Assembly (NCBI GenBank): GCA_037783415.1 | Contig: JAZGTN010000227.1 | Coordinates: 158,484 to 222,483, forward strand | Origin: Leptasterias polaris | Taxonomy: Eukaryota > Echinodermata > Asteroidea > Forcipulatida > Asteriidae | Length of the DNA: 64,000 bases | Reading direction: 5' to 3' | Shown here: positions 1-10,600 of the stretch, in pieces | Layout of the letters: each line of letters starts with the position of its first letter | How positions within the stretch are numbered: position 1 is the first letter of the stretch | Position numbers and translations under genes: made by a program | Notes under the pieces: generated by a model | What the model was told of the DNA's origin: nothing | Database searches by the model: none | Seen by the model: only the letters and a program-made list of their open reading frames with translations

Positions 1-298
1 CTCCCAAATCCGAAAATCAGAATGTGAGGGCCAGCAGGCGCCATCTTCATACCGCAAATTACCAGCGAGCGGGGACCATCCGAAGTCGACGCAATAACGA
101 CTTCAGTTGAACGAGCTGTTTTAAAACAAATTCAAAGTAAGCACGGTCAAATCAACATGACATCATTTTTGGATTGGCACAAAATTTACACCACTCGAAG
201 GTCAAGTTCTAGGGGTCATGTGACCGAATTCTTGGGGCGGAGAGACATTTCTAGACGGCGCTAGCGGCCAGAGAGTCACCCCTACCCAAAGAAAATGA
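1..298 (+). repeat. Partial L module cut by the window start
   Basis: The window opens inside a U segment (CTCCCAAATCCGAAAATCAG) and reaches the normal module end at 298. Two free S modules follow (299-482 and 483-666), of the CGTAGCTCAAG and CGGAGGTCAAGTAC subtypes. It carries a private change, CGCAATAACGAC for CGCAATAGCGAC. It shows that the array continues upstream of the window. Confidence 0.93.
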
Positions 299-1287
299 GA
301 AGTTTTCAAGCAAATTCAAAGTAAGTACGCTCAAATCAACCTGACATCATTTTTGGATTGGCACAAATTTTACACCACTCGTAGCTCAAGTTCAAGGGGT
401 CATGTGGCCGAATTCTTGGGGCGGAGAGACATTTCTAGACGGCGCTAGCGGCCAGAGAGTCACCCCTACCCAAAGAAAATGAGAAGTTTTCATGCAAATT
501 CAAAGTAAGTACGCTCAAATCAACCTGACATCATTTTTGGATTGGCACAAATTTTACACCACTCGGAGGTCAAGTACAAGGGGTCATGTGGCCGAATTCT
601 TGGGGCGGAGAGACATTTCTAGACGGCGCTAGCGGCCAGAGAGTCACCCCTACCCAAAGAAAATGAAAGTTTTAAAAAAGGCTAAGAAATAGTGTCTGTG
701 GAAAACGTTGGGACCCTGAAATAAAGTTAAATCTACGGTTGACAATAACTCCTGATCACAGCATGCCAGAGAGACAAATTTTGTTACCTGATTCTTCCCT
801 GAATACTCCCAAATCCGAAAATCAGAATGTGAGGGCCAGCAGGCGCCATCTTCATACCGCAAATTACCAGCGAGCGGGGACCATCCGAAGTCGACGCAAT
901 AGCGACTTCAGTTGAACGAGCTGTTTTAAAACAAATTCAAAGTAAACACGGTCAAATCAACATGACATCATTTTTGGATCGGCACAAAATTTACACCACT
1001 CGAAGGTCAAGTTCTAGGGGTCATGTGACCGAATTCTTGGGGCGGAGAGACATTTCTAGACGGCGCTAGCGGCCAGAGAGTCACCCCTACCCAAAGAAAA
1101 TGAGAAGTTTTCATGCAAATTCAAAGTAAGTACGCTCAAATCAACCTGACATCATTTTTGGATTGGCACAAATTTTACACCACTCGGAGGTCAAGTACAA
1201 GGGGTCATGTGGCCGAATTCTTGGGGCGGAGAGACATTTCTAGACGGCGCTAGCGGCCAGAGAGTCACCCCTACCCAAAGAAAATGA

Positions 1288-1540
1288 AAGTTTTAAAAAA
1301 GGCTAAGAAATAGTGTCTGTGGAAAACGTTGGGACCCTGAAATAAAGTTAAATCTACGGTTGACAATAACTCCTGATCACAGCATGCCAGAGAGACAAAT
1401 TTTGTTACCTGATTCTTCCCTGAATACTCCCAAATCCGAAAATCAGAATGTGAGGGCCAGCAGGCGCCATCTTCATACCGCAAATTACCAGCGAGCGGGG
1501 ACCATCCGAAGTCGACGCAATAGCGACTTCAGTTGAACGA
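1288..1540 (+). repeat. U segment (253 bp), the part specific to L and D modules
   Basis: This stretch has no counterpart in the S module. It is bracketed by the 9-bp direct repeat GTTTTAAAA, at 1290-1298 and again at 1544-1552 just inside the following 184-bp segment. The sequence on either side of the bracket (ATGA..AGTTTT, then CAAATTCAAAGTAAG) matches the S-to-S junction. U therefore looks like a roughly 250-bp piece set into an S-type monomer. I saw no terminal inverted repeats, no poly(A) tail in a useful orientation and no tRNA-like head, so a particular transposon class cannot be assigned. The 9-bp repeat could be a target-site duplication or a recombination seam. Confidence 0.8.
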
Positions 1541-1639
1541 GCTGTTTTAAAACAAATTCAAAGTAAGCACGGTCAAATCAACATGACATCATTTTTGGAT
1601 TGGCACAAAATTTACACCACTCGAAGGTCAAGTTCTAGG

Positions 1640-1651
1640 GGTCATGTGACC
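1640..1651 (+). other. GGTCATGTGACC dyad in the L 184-bp segment (representative)
   Basis: A perfect inverted repeat of GGTCA around TG, containing the E-box CATGTG and preceded by AGGTCA at 1626-1631. It recurs in most L and D modules. Free S modules mostly have CATGTGGCC instead, which breaks the dyad but keeps the E-box. The resemblance to nuclear-receptor half-sites and bHLH-zip sites is only by sequence; no binding is implied. Confidence 0.5.
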
Positions 1652-1724
1652 GAATTCTTGGGGCGGAGAGACATTTCTAGACGGCGCTAGCGGCCAGAGA
1701 GTCACCCCTACCCAAAGAAAATGA

Positions 1725-1908
1725 GAAGTTTTCAAGCAAATTCAAAGTAAGTACGCTCAAATCAACCTGACATCATTTTTGGATTGGCACAAATTTTACA
1801 CCACTCGTAGCTCAAGTTCAAGGGGTCATGTGGCCGAATTCTTGGGGCGGAGAGACATTTCTAGACGGCGCTAGCGGCCAGAGAGTCACCCCTACCCAAA
1901 GAAAATGA
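1725..1908 (+). repeat. Representative free S module (184 bp)
   Basis: Starts GAAGTTTTCAAGCAAATTC and ends AAAGAAAATGA. It aligns without gaps to the last 184 bp of L, with fixed differences such as AAGTACGCTC for AAGCACGGTC, CAACCTGAC for CAACATGAC, and usually CAAATTTTAC for CAAAATTTAC and CATGTGGCC for CATGTGACC. Zero to three free S follow each L or D, 75 in all. Subtypes occur in fixed order: in the first 5 kb a copy with CGTAGCTCAAG is normally followed by a copy with TTCATGCAAATTC and CGGAGGTCAAGTAC. This shows that S pairs were copied together. Confidence 0.93.
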
Positions 1909-4685
1909 GAAGTTTTCATGCAAATTCAAAGTAAGTACGCTCAAATCAACCTGACATCATTTTTGGATTGGCACAAATTTTACACCACTCGGAGGTCAAG
2001 TACAAGGGGTCATGTGGCCGAATTCTTGGGGCGGAGAGACATTTCTAGACGGCGCTAGCGGCCAGAGAGTCACCCCTACCCAAAGAAAATGAAAGTTTTA
2101 AAAAAGGCTAAGAAATAGTGTCTGTGGAAAACGTTGGGACCCTGAAATAAAGTTAAATCTACGGTTGACAATAACTCCTGATCACAGCATGCCAGAGAGA
2201 CAAATTTTGTTACCTGATTCTTCCCTGAATACTCCCAAATCCGAAAATCAGAATGTGAGGGCCAGCAGGCGCCATCTTCATACCGCAAATTACCAGCGAG
2301 CGGGGACCATCCGAAGTCGACGCAATAGCGACTTCAGTTGAACGAGCTGTTTTAAAACAAATTCAAAGTAAACACGGTCAAATCAACATGACATCATTTT
2401 TGGATTGGCACAAAATTTACACCACTCGAAGGTCAAGTTCTAGGGGTCATGTGACCGAATTCTTGGGGCGGAGAGACATTTCTAGACGGCGCTAGCGGCC
2501 AGAGAGTCACCCCTACCCAAAGAAAATGAGAAGTTTTCAAGCAAATTCAAAGTAAGTACGCTCAAATCAACCCGACATCATTTTTGGATTGACACAAATT
2601 TTACACCACTCGTAGGCCAAGTTCAAGGGGTCATGTGGCCGAATTCTTGGGGCGGAGAGACATTTTTAGACGGCGCTAGCGGCCAGAGAGTCACCCCTAC
2701 CCAAAGAAAATGAAAGTTTTTAAAAAGGCTAAGAAATAGTGCCTGCGGAAAACGTTGAGACACTGAAATAAAGTTAAATCTACGGTTGACAATAACTCCT
2801 GATCACAGCATGCCAGAGAGACAAATTTTGTTACCTGATTCTTCCCTGAATACTCCCAAATCCGAAAATCAGAATGTGAGGGCCAGCAGGCGCCGTCTTC
2901 ATACCGCAAATTACCAGCGAGCGGGGACCATCCGAAGTCGACGCAATAGCGACTTCAGTTGAACGAGCTGTTTTAAAACAAATTCAAAGTAAACACGGTC
3001 AAATCAACATGACATCATTTTTGGATTGGCACAAAATTTACACCACTCGAAGGTCAAGTTCTAGGGGTCATGTGACCGAATTCTTGGGGCGGAGAGACAT
3101 TTCTAGACGGCGCTAGCGGCCAGAGAGTCACCCCTACCCAAAGAAAATGAGAAGTTTTCAAGCAAATTCAAAGTAAGTACGCTCAAATCAACCCGACATC
3201 ATTTTTGGATTGGCACAAATTTTACACCACTCGTAGGTCAAGTTCAAGGGGTCATGTAGCCGAATTCTTGGGGCGGAGAGACATTTTTAGACGGCGCTAG
3301 CGGCCAGAGAGTCACCCCTACCCAAAGAAAATGAAAGTTTTAAAAAAGGCTAAGAAATTGTGCCTGCGGAAAACGTTGAGACACTGAAATAAAGTTAAAT
3401 TTACGGTTGACAATAACTCCTGATCACAGCATGCCAGAGAGACAAATTTTTTTACCTGATTCTTCCCTGAATACTCCCAAATCCGAAAATCAGAATGTGA
3501 GGGCCAGCAGGCGCCATCTTCATACCGCAAATTACCAGCGAGCGGGGACCATCCGAAGTCGACGCAATAGCGACTTCAGTTGAACGAGCTGTTTTAAAAC
3601 AAATTCAAAGTAAACACGGTCAAATCAACATGACATCATTTTTGGATCGGCACAAAATTTACACCACTCGAAGGTCAAGTTCTAGGGGTCATGTGACCGA
3701 ATTCTTGGGGCGGAGAGACATTTCTAGACGGCGCTAGCGGCCAGAGAGTCACCCCTACCCAAAGAAAATGAGAAGTTTTCAAGCAAATTCAAAGTAAGTA
3801 CGCTCAAATCAACCTGACATCATTTTTGGATTGGCACAAATTTTACACCACTCGTAGCTCAAGTTCAAGGGGTCATGTGGCCGAATTCTTGGGGCGGAGA
3901 GACATTTCTAGACGGCGCTAGCGGCCAGAGAGTCACCCCTACCCAAAGAAAATGAGAAGTTTTCATGCAAATTCAAAGTAAGTACGCTCAAATCAACCTG
4001 ACATCATTTTTGGATTGGCACAAATTTTACACCACTCGGAGGTCAAGTACAAGGGGTCATGTGGCCGAATTCTTGGGGCGGAGAGACATTTCTAGACGGC
4101 GCTAGCGGCCAGAGAGTCACCCCTACCCAAAGAAAATGAAAGTTTTAAAAAAGGCTAAGAAATAGTGTCTGTGGAAAACGTTGGGACCCTGAAATAAAGT
4201 TAAATCTACGGTTGACAATAACTCCTGATCACAGCATGCCAGAGAGACAAATTTTGTTACCTGATTCTTCCCTGAATACTCCCAAATCCGAAAATCAGAA
4301 TGTGAGGGCCAGCAGGCGCCATCTTCATACCGCAAATTACCAGCGAGCGGGGACCATCCGAAGTCGACGCAATAGCGACTTCAGTTGAACGAGCTGTTTT
4401 AAAACAAATTCAAAGTAAACACGGTCAAATCAACATGACATCATTTTTGGATCGGCACAAAATTTACACCACTCGAAGGTCAAGTTCTAGGGGTCATGTG
4501 ACCGAATTCTTGGGGCGGAGAGACATTTCTAGACGGCGCTAGCGGCCAGAGAGTCACCCCTACCCAAAGAAAATGAGAAGTTTTCATGCAAATTCAAAGT
4601 AAGTACGCTCAAATCAACCTGACATCATTTTTGGATTGGCACAAATTTTACACCACTCGGAGGTCAAGTACAAGGGGTCATGTGG

Positions 4686-7600
4686 CCGAATTCTTGGGGC
4701 GGAGAGACATTTCTAGACGGCGCTAGCGGCCAGAGAGTCACCCCTACCCAAAGAAAATGAGAAGTTTTCAAGCAAATTCAAAGTAAGTACGCTCAAATCA
4801 ACCTGACATCATTTTTGGATTGGCACAAATTTTACACCACTCGTAGCTCAAGTTCAAGGGGTCATGTGGCCGAATTCTTGGGGCGGAGAGACATTTCTAG
4901 ACGGCGCTAGCGGCCAGAGAGTCACCCCTACCCAAAGAAAATGAGAAGTTTTCATGCAAATTCAAAGTAAGTACGCTCAAATCAACCTGACATCATTTTT
5001 GGATTGGCACAAATTTTACACCACTCGGAGGTCAAGTACAAGGGGTCATGTGGCCGAATTCTTGGGGCGGAGAGACATTTCTAGACGGCGCTAGCGGCCA
5101 GAGAGTCACCCCTACCCAAAGAAAATGAAAGTTTTAAAAAAGGCTAAGAAATAGTGTCTGTGGAAAACGTTGGGACCCTGAAATAAAGTTAAATCTACGG
5201 TTGACAATAACTCCTGATCACAGCATGCCAGAGAGACAAATTTTGTTACCTGATTCTTCCCTGAATACTCCCAAATCCGAAAATCAGAATGTGAGGGCCA
5301 GCAGGCGCCATCTTCATACCGCAAATTACCAGCGAGCGGGGACCATCCGAAGTCGACGCAATAGCGACTTCAGTTGAACGAGCTGTTTTAAAACAAATTC
5401 AAAGTAAGCACGGTCAAATCAACATGACATCATTTTTTGGATTGGCACAAAATTTACACCACTCGAAGGTCACGTTCTAGGGGTCATGTGACCGAATTCT
5501 TGGGGCGGAGAGACATTTCTAGACGGCGCAAGCGGCCAGAGAGTCACCCCTACCCAAAGAAAATGAAAGTTTTAAAAAAGGCTAAGAAATAGTGTCTGTG
5601 GAAAACGTTGGGACCCTGAAATAAAGTTAAATCTACGGTTGACAATAACTCCTGATCACAGCATGCCAGAGAGACAAATTTTGTTACCTGATTCTTCCCT
5701 GAATACTCCCAAATCCGAAAATCAGAATGTGAGGGCCAGCAGGCGCCATCTTCATACCGCAAATTACCAGCGAGCGGGAACCATCCGAAGTCGACGCAAT
5801 AGCGACTTCAGTTGAACGAGCTGTTTTAAAACAAATTCAAAGTAAGCACGGTCAAATCAACATGACATCATTTTTGGATTGGCACAAAATTTACACCACT
5901 CGAAGGTCAAGTTCTAGGGGTCATGTGACGGAATTCTTGGGGCGGAGAGACATTTCTAGACGGCGCTAGCGGCCAGAGAGTCACCCCCACCCAAAGAAAA
6001 TGAGAAGTTTTCAAGCAATTTCAAAGTAAGTACGCTCAAATCAACCTGACATCATTTTTGGATTGGCACAAATTTTACACCACTCGTAGGTCAAGTTCAA
6101 GGGGTCATGTGGCCGAATTCTTGGGGCGGAGAGACATTTCTAGACGGCGCTAGCGGCCAGAGAGTCACCCATACCCAAAGAAAATGAGAAGTTTTCAAGC
6201 AAATTCAAAGTAAGTACGCTCAAATCAACCTGACATCATTTTTGGATTGGCACAAATTTTACACCACTCGTAGATCAAGTTCAAGGGGTCATGTGGCCGA
6301 ATTCTTGGGGCGGAGAGACATTTCTAGACAGCGCTAGCGGCCAGAGAGTCACCCCTACCCAAAGAAAATGAAAGTTTTAAAAAAGGCTAAGAAATAGTGT
6401 CTGTGGAAAACGTTGGGACCCTGAAATAAAGTTAAATCTACGGTTGACAATAACTCCTGATCACAGCATGCCAGAGAGACAAATTTTGTTACCTGATTCT
6501 TCCCTGAATACTCCCAAATCCGAAAATCAGAATGTGAGGGCCAGCAGGCGCCATCTTCATACCACAAATTACCAGCGAGCGGGGACCATCCGAAGTCGAC
6601 GCAATAGCGACTTCAGTTGAACGAGCTGTTTTAAAACAAATTCAAAGTAAGCACGGTCAAATCAACATGACATCATTTTTTGGATTGGCACAAAATTTAC
6701 ACCACTCGAAGGTCACGTTCTAGGGGTCATGTGACCGAATTCTTGGGGCGGAGAGACATTTCTAGACGGCGCTAGCGGCCAGAGAGTCACCCCTACCCAA
6801 AGAAAATGAAAGTTTTAAAAAAGGCTAAGAAATAGTGTCTGTGGAAAACGTTGGGACCCTGAAATAAAGTTAAATCTACGGTTGACAATAACTCCTGATC
6901 ACAGCATGCCAGAGAGACAAATTTTGTTACCTGATTCTTCCCTGAATACTCCCAAATCCGAAAATCAGAATGTGAGGGCCAGCAGGCGCCATCTTCATAC
7001 CGCAAATTACCAGCGAGCGGGGACCATCCGAAGTCGACGCAATAGCGACTTCAGTTGAACGAGCTGTTTTAAAACAAATTCAAAGTAAGCACGGTCAAAT
7101 CAACATGACATCATTTTTTGGATTGGCACAAAATTTACACCACTCGAAGGTCACGTTCTAGGGGTCATGTGACCGAATTCTTGGGGCGGAGAGACATTTC
7201 TAGACGGCGCTAGCGGCCAGAGAGTCACCCCTACCCAAAGAAAATGAAAGTTTTAAAAAAGGCTAAGAAATAGTGTCTGTGGAAAACGTTGGGACCCTGA
7301 AATAAAGTTAAATCTACGGTTGACAATAACTCCTGATCACAGCATGCCAGAGAGACAAATTTTGTTACCTGATTCTTCCCTGAATACTCCCAAATCCGAA
7401 AATCAGAATGTGAGGGCCAGCAGGCGCCATCTTCATACCGCAAATTACCAGCGAGCGGGAACCATCCGAAGTCGACGCAATAGCGACTTCAGTTGAACGA
7501 GCTGTTTTAAAACAAATTCAAAGTAAGCACGGTCAAATCAACATGACATCATTTTTGGATTGGCACAAAATTTACACCACTCGAAGGTCAAGTTCTAGGG

Positions 7601-10600
7601 GTCATGTGATCGAATTCTTGGGGCGGAGAGACATTTGTAGACCGCGCTAGCGGCCAGAGAGTCACCCCTACCCAAAGAAAATGAAAGTTTTAAAAAAGGC
7701 TAAGAAATAGTGTCTGTGGAAAACGTTGGGACCCTGAAATAAAGTTAAATCTACGGTTGACAATAACTCCTGATCACAGCATGCCAGAGAGACAAATTTT
7801 GTTACCTGATTCTTCCCTGAATACTCCCAAATCCGAAAATCAGAATGTGAGGGCCAGCAGGCGCCATCTTCATACCGCAAATTACCAGCGAGCGGGAACC
7901 ATCCGAAGTCGACGCAATAGCGACTTCAGTTGAACGAGCTGTTTTAAAACAAATTCAAAGTAAGCACGGTCAAATCAACATGACATCATTTTTGGATTGG
8001 CACAAAATTTACACCACTCGAAGGTCAAGTTCTAGGGGTCATGTGACGGAATTCTTGGGGCGGAGAAACATTTCTAGACGGCGCTAGCGGCCAGAGAGTC
8101 ACCCCCACCCAAAGAAAATGAGAAGTTTTCAAGCAATTTCAAAGTAAGTACGCTCAAATCAACCTGACATCATTTTTGGATTGGCACAAATTTTACACCA
8201 CTCGTAGGTCAAGTGCAAGGGGTCATGTGGCCGAATTCTTGGGGCGGAGAGACATTTCTAGACGGCGCTAGCGGCCAGAGAGTCACCCATACCCAAAGAA
8301 AATGAGAAGTTTTCAAGCAAATTCAAAGTAAGTACGCTCAAATCAACCTGACATCATTTTTGGATTGGCACAAATTTTACACCACTCGTAGATCAAGTTC
8401 AAGGGGTCATGTGGCCGAATTCTTGGGGCGGAAAGACATTTCTAGACGGCGCTAGCGGCCAGAGAGTCACCCCTACCCAAAGAAAATGAAAGTTTTAAAA
8501 AAGGCTAAGAAATAGTGTCTGTGGAAAACGTTGGGACCCTGAAATAAAGTTAAATCTACGGTTGACAATAACTCCTGATCACAGCATGCCAGAGAGACAA
8601 ATTTTGTTACCTGATTCTTCCCTGAATACTCCCAAATCCGAAAATCAGAATGTGAGGGCCAGCAGGCGCCATCTTCATACCACAAATTACCAGCGAGCGG
8701 GGACCATCCGAAGTCGACGCAATAGCGACTTCAGTTGAACGAGCTGTTTTAAAACAAATTCAAAGTAAGCACGGTCAAATCAACATGACATCATTTTTTG
8801 GATTGGCACAAAATTTACACCACTCGAAGGTCACGTTCTAGGGGTCATGTGACCGAATTCTTGGGGCGGAGAGACATTTCTAGACGGCGCTAGTGGCCAG
8901 AGAGTCACCCCTACCCAAAGAAAATGAAAGTTTTAAAAAAGGCTAAGAAATAGTGTCTGTGGAAAACGTTGGGACCCTGAAATAAAGTTAAATCTACGGT
9001 TGACAATAACTCCTGATCACAGCATGCCAGAGAGACAAATTTTGTTACTTGATTCTTCCCTGAATACTCCCAAATCCGAAAATCAGAATGTGAGGGCCAG
9101 CAGGCGCCATCTTCATTTCGCAAATTACCAGCGAGCGGGGACCATCCGAAGTCGACGCAATAGCGACTTCAGTTGAACGAGCTGTTTTAAAACAAATTCA
9201 AAGTAAGCACGGTCAAATCAACATGACATCATTTTTTGGATTGGCACAAAATTTACACCACTCGAAGGTCACGTTCTAGGGGTCATGTGACCGAATTCTT
9301 GGGGCGGAGAGACATTTCTAGACGGCGCTAGCGGCCAGAGAGTCACCCCTACCCAAAGAAAATGAAAGTTTTAAAAAAGGCTAAGAAATAGTGTCTGTGG
9401 AAAACGTTGGGACCCTGAAATAAAGTTAAATCTACGGTTGACAATAACTCCTGATCACAGCATGCCAGAGAGACAAATTTTGTTACCTGATTCTTCCCTG
9501 AATACTCCCAAATCCGAAAATCAGAATGTGAGGGCCAGCAGGCGCCATCTTCATACCGCAAATTACCAGCGAGCGGGAACCATCCGAAGTCGACGCAATA
9601 GCGACTTCAGTTGAACGAGCTGTTTTAAAACAAATTCAAAGTAAGCACGGTCAAATCAACATGACATCATTTTTGGATTGGCACAAAATTTACACCACTC
9701 GAAGGTCAAGTTCTAGGGGTCATGTGACGGCATTGTTGGGGCGGAGAGACATTTCTAGACGGCGCTAGCGGCCAGAGAGTCACCCCCACCCAAAGAAAAT
9801 GAGAAGTTTTCAAGCAATTTCAAAGTAAGTACGCTCAAATCAACCTGACATCATTTTTGGATTGGCACAAATTTTACACCACTCGTAGGTCAAGTTCAAG
9901 GGGTCATGTGGCCGAATTCTTGGGGCGGAGAGACATTTCTAGACGGCGCTAGCGGCCAGAGAGTCACCCATACCCAAAGAAAATGAGAAGTTTTCAAGCA
10001 ATTTCAAAGTAAGTACGCTCAAATCAACCTGACATCATTTTTGGATTGGCACAAATTTTACACCACTCGTAGGTCAAGTTCAAGGGGTCATGTGGCCGAA
10101 TTCTTGGGGCGGAGAGACATTTCTAGACGGCGCTAGCGGCCAGAGAGTCACCCATACCCAAAGAAAATGAGAAGTTTTCAAGCAAATTCAAAGTAAGTAC
10201 GCTCAAATCAACCTGATATCATTTTTGGATTGGCACAAATTTTACACCACTCGTAGATCAAGTTCAAGGGGTCATGTGGCCGAATTCTTGGGGCGGAGAG
10301 ACATTTCTAGACGGCGCTAGCGGCCAGAGAGTCACCCCTACCCAAAGAAAATGAAAGTTTTAAAAAAGGCTAAGAAATAGTGTCTGTGGAAAACGTTGGG
10401 ACCCTGAAATAAAGTTAAATCTACGGTTGACAATAACTCCTGATCACAGCATGCCAGAGAGACAAATTTTGTTACCTGATTCTTCCCTGAATACTCCCAA
10501 ATCCGAAAATCAGAATGTAAGGGCCAGCAGGCGCCATCTTCATACCACAAATTACCAGCGAGCGGGGACCATCCGAAGTCGACGCAATAGCGACTTCAGT

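Larger units (their letters stand above)
1288..1724 (+). repeat. Representative L module (437 bp): U segment plus 184-bp segment
   Basis: Typical long module. It starts AAGTTTTAAAAAAGG just after an ATGA and runs to the next ATGA. Bases 1288-1540 are the U segment, found only in L and D; bases 1541-1724 are homologous to the free S module. Landmarks in order are AATAAA, TGATCA, GCATGC, GGCGCC, GTCGAC, the palindrome GTTTTAAAAC, GGTCATGTGACC, GAATTC, TCTAGA and CGCTAGCG. There are 84 full-length L modules. The 438-bp form usually has six instead of five T in the CATTTTTGG tract; the forms at 5129, 6810 and 8928 are examples, and this form is mostly linked to GGTCACGTTC further on. The unit is offered as a reference for the array, not as a functional element. 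Confidence 0.95.
299..4685 (+). repeat. Proximal block: L with one to three S copies
   Basis: After two S modules the L starts are 667, 1288, 2093, 2714, 3335 and 4140. They are followed by 1, 2, 1, 1, 2 and 3 free S respectively; the last of these runs on into the next block. Most U segments here read GTGTCTGTGG, but the L modules at 2714 and 3335 read GTGCCTGCGG and GAGACACTG, like units near the far end of the window. GGATCGGCAC occurs at 978, 3645 and 4451 and ties these modules to a common copy. No D modules are present. No gene was seen. Confidence 0.88.

Noticed and set aside
650..862. A 70-codon minus-strand open frame, found in 82 L modules (first at 650-862).
   Set aside because: It starts at TTG, not ATG, and runs through the whole satellite monomer. 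It is lost in all 37 D modules and is stopped in the L modules at 62611 and 63048. Differences between copies mostly change amino acids and fall where the DNA variants of the array fall, with no sign of codon-level constraint. It resembles no protein family I know. I treat it as a by-product of the repeat, not a gene.
862..895. CENP-B box candidate across TTCGGATGGTCCCCG on the minus strand.
   Set aside because: The spacing fits, but only 6 of the 9 essential bases match (TTCG is present; the central A and two bases of CGGG are wrong), so it is not a CENP-B box.
1528..1540. Pol III B-box-like GTTCAACTG (minus strand), suggesting a tRNA-derived SINE in U.
   Set aside because: It lies at the very end of U with no matching A box at the right distance, no poly(A) or simple tail and no cloverleaf. 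One B-box-like word is expected by chance.
1288..1540. Terminal inverted repeats that would make U a MITE or other DNA transposon.
   Set aside because: The ends inside the GTTTTAAAA repeats (AAGGCTAAG and TTGAACGAGCT) are not inverted copies of each other, so no transposon class is claimed.
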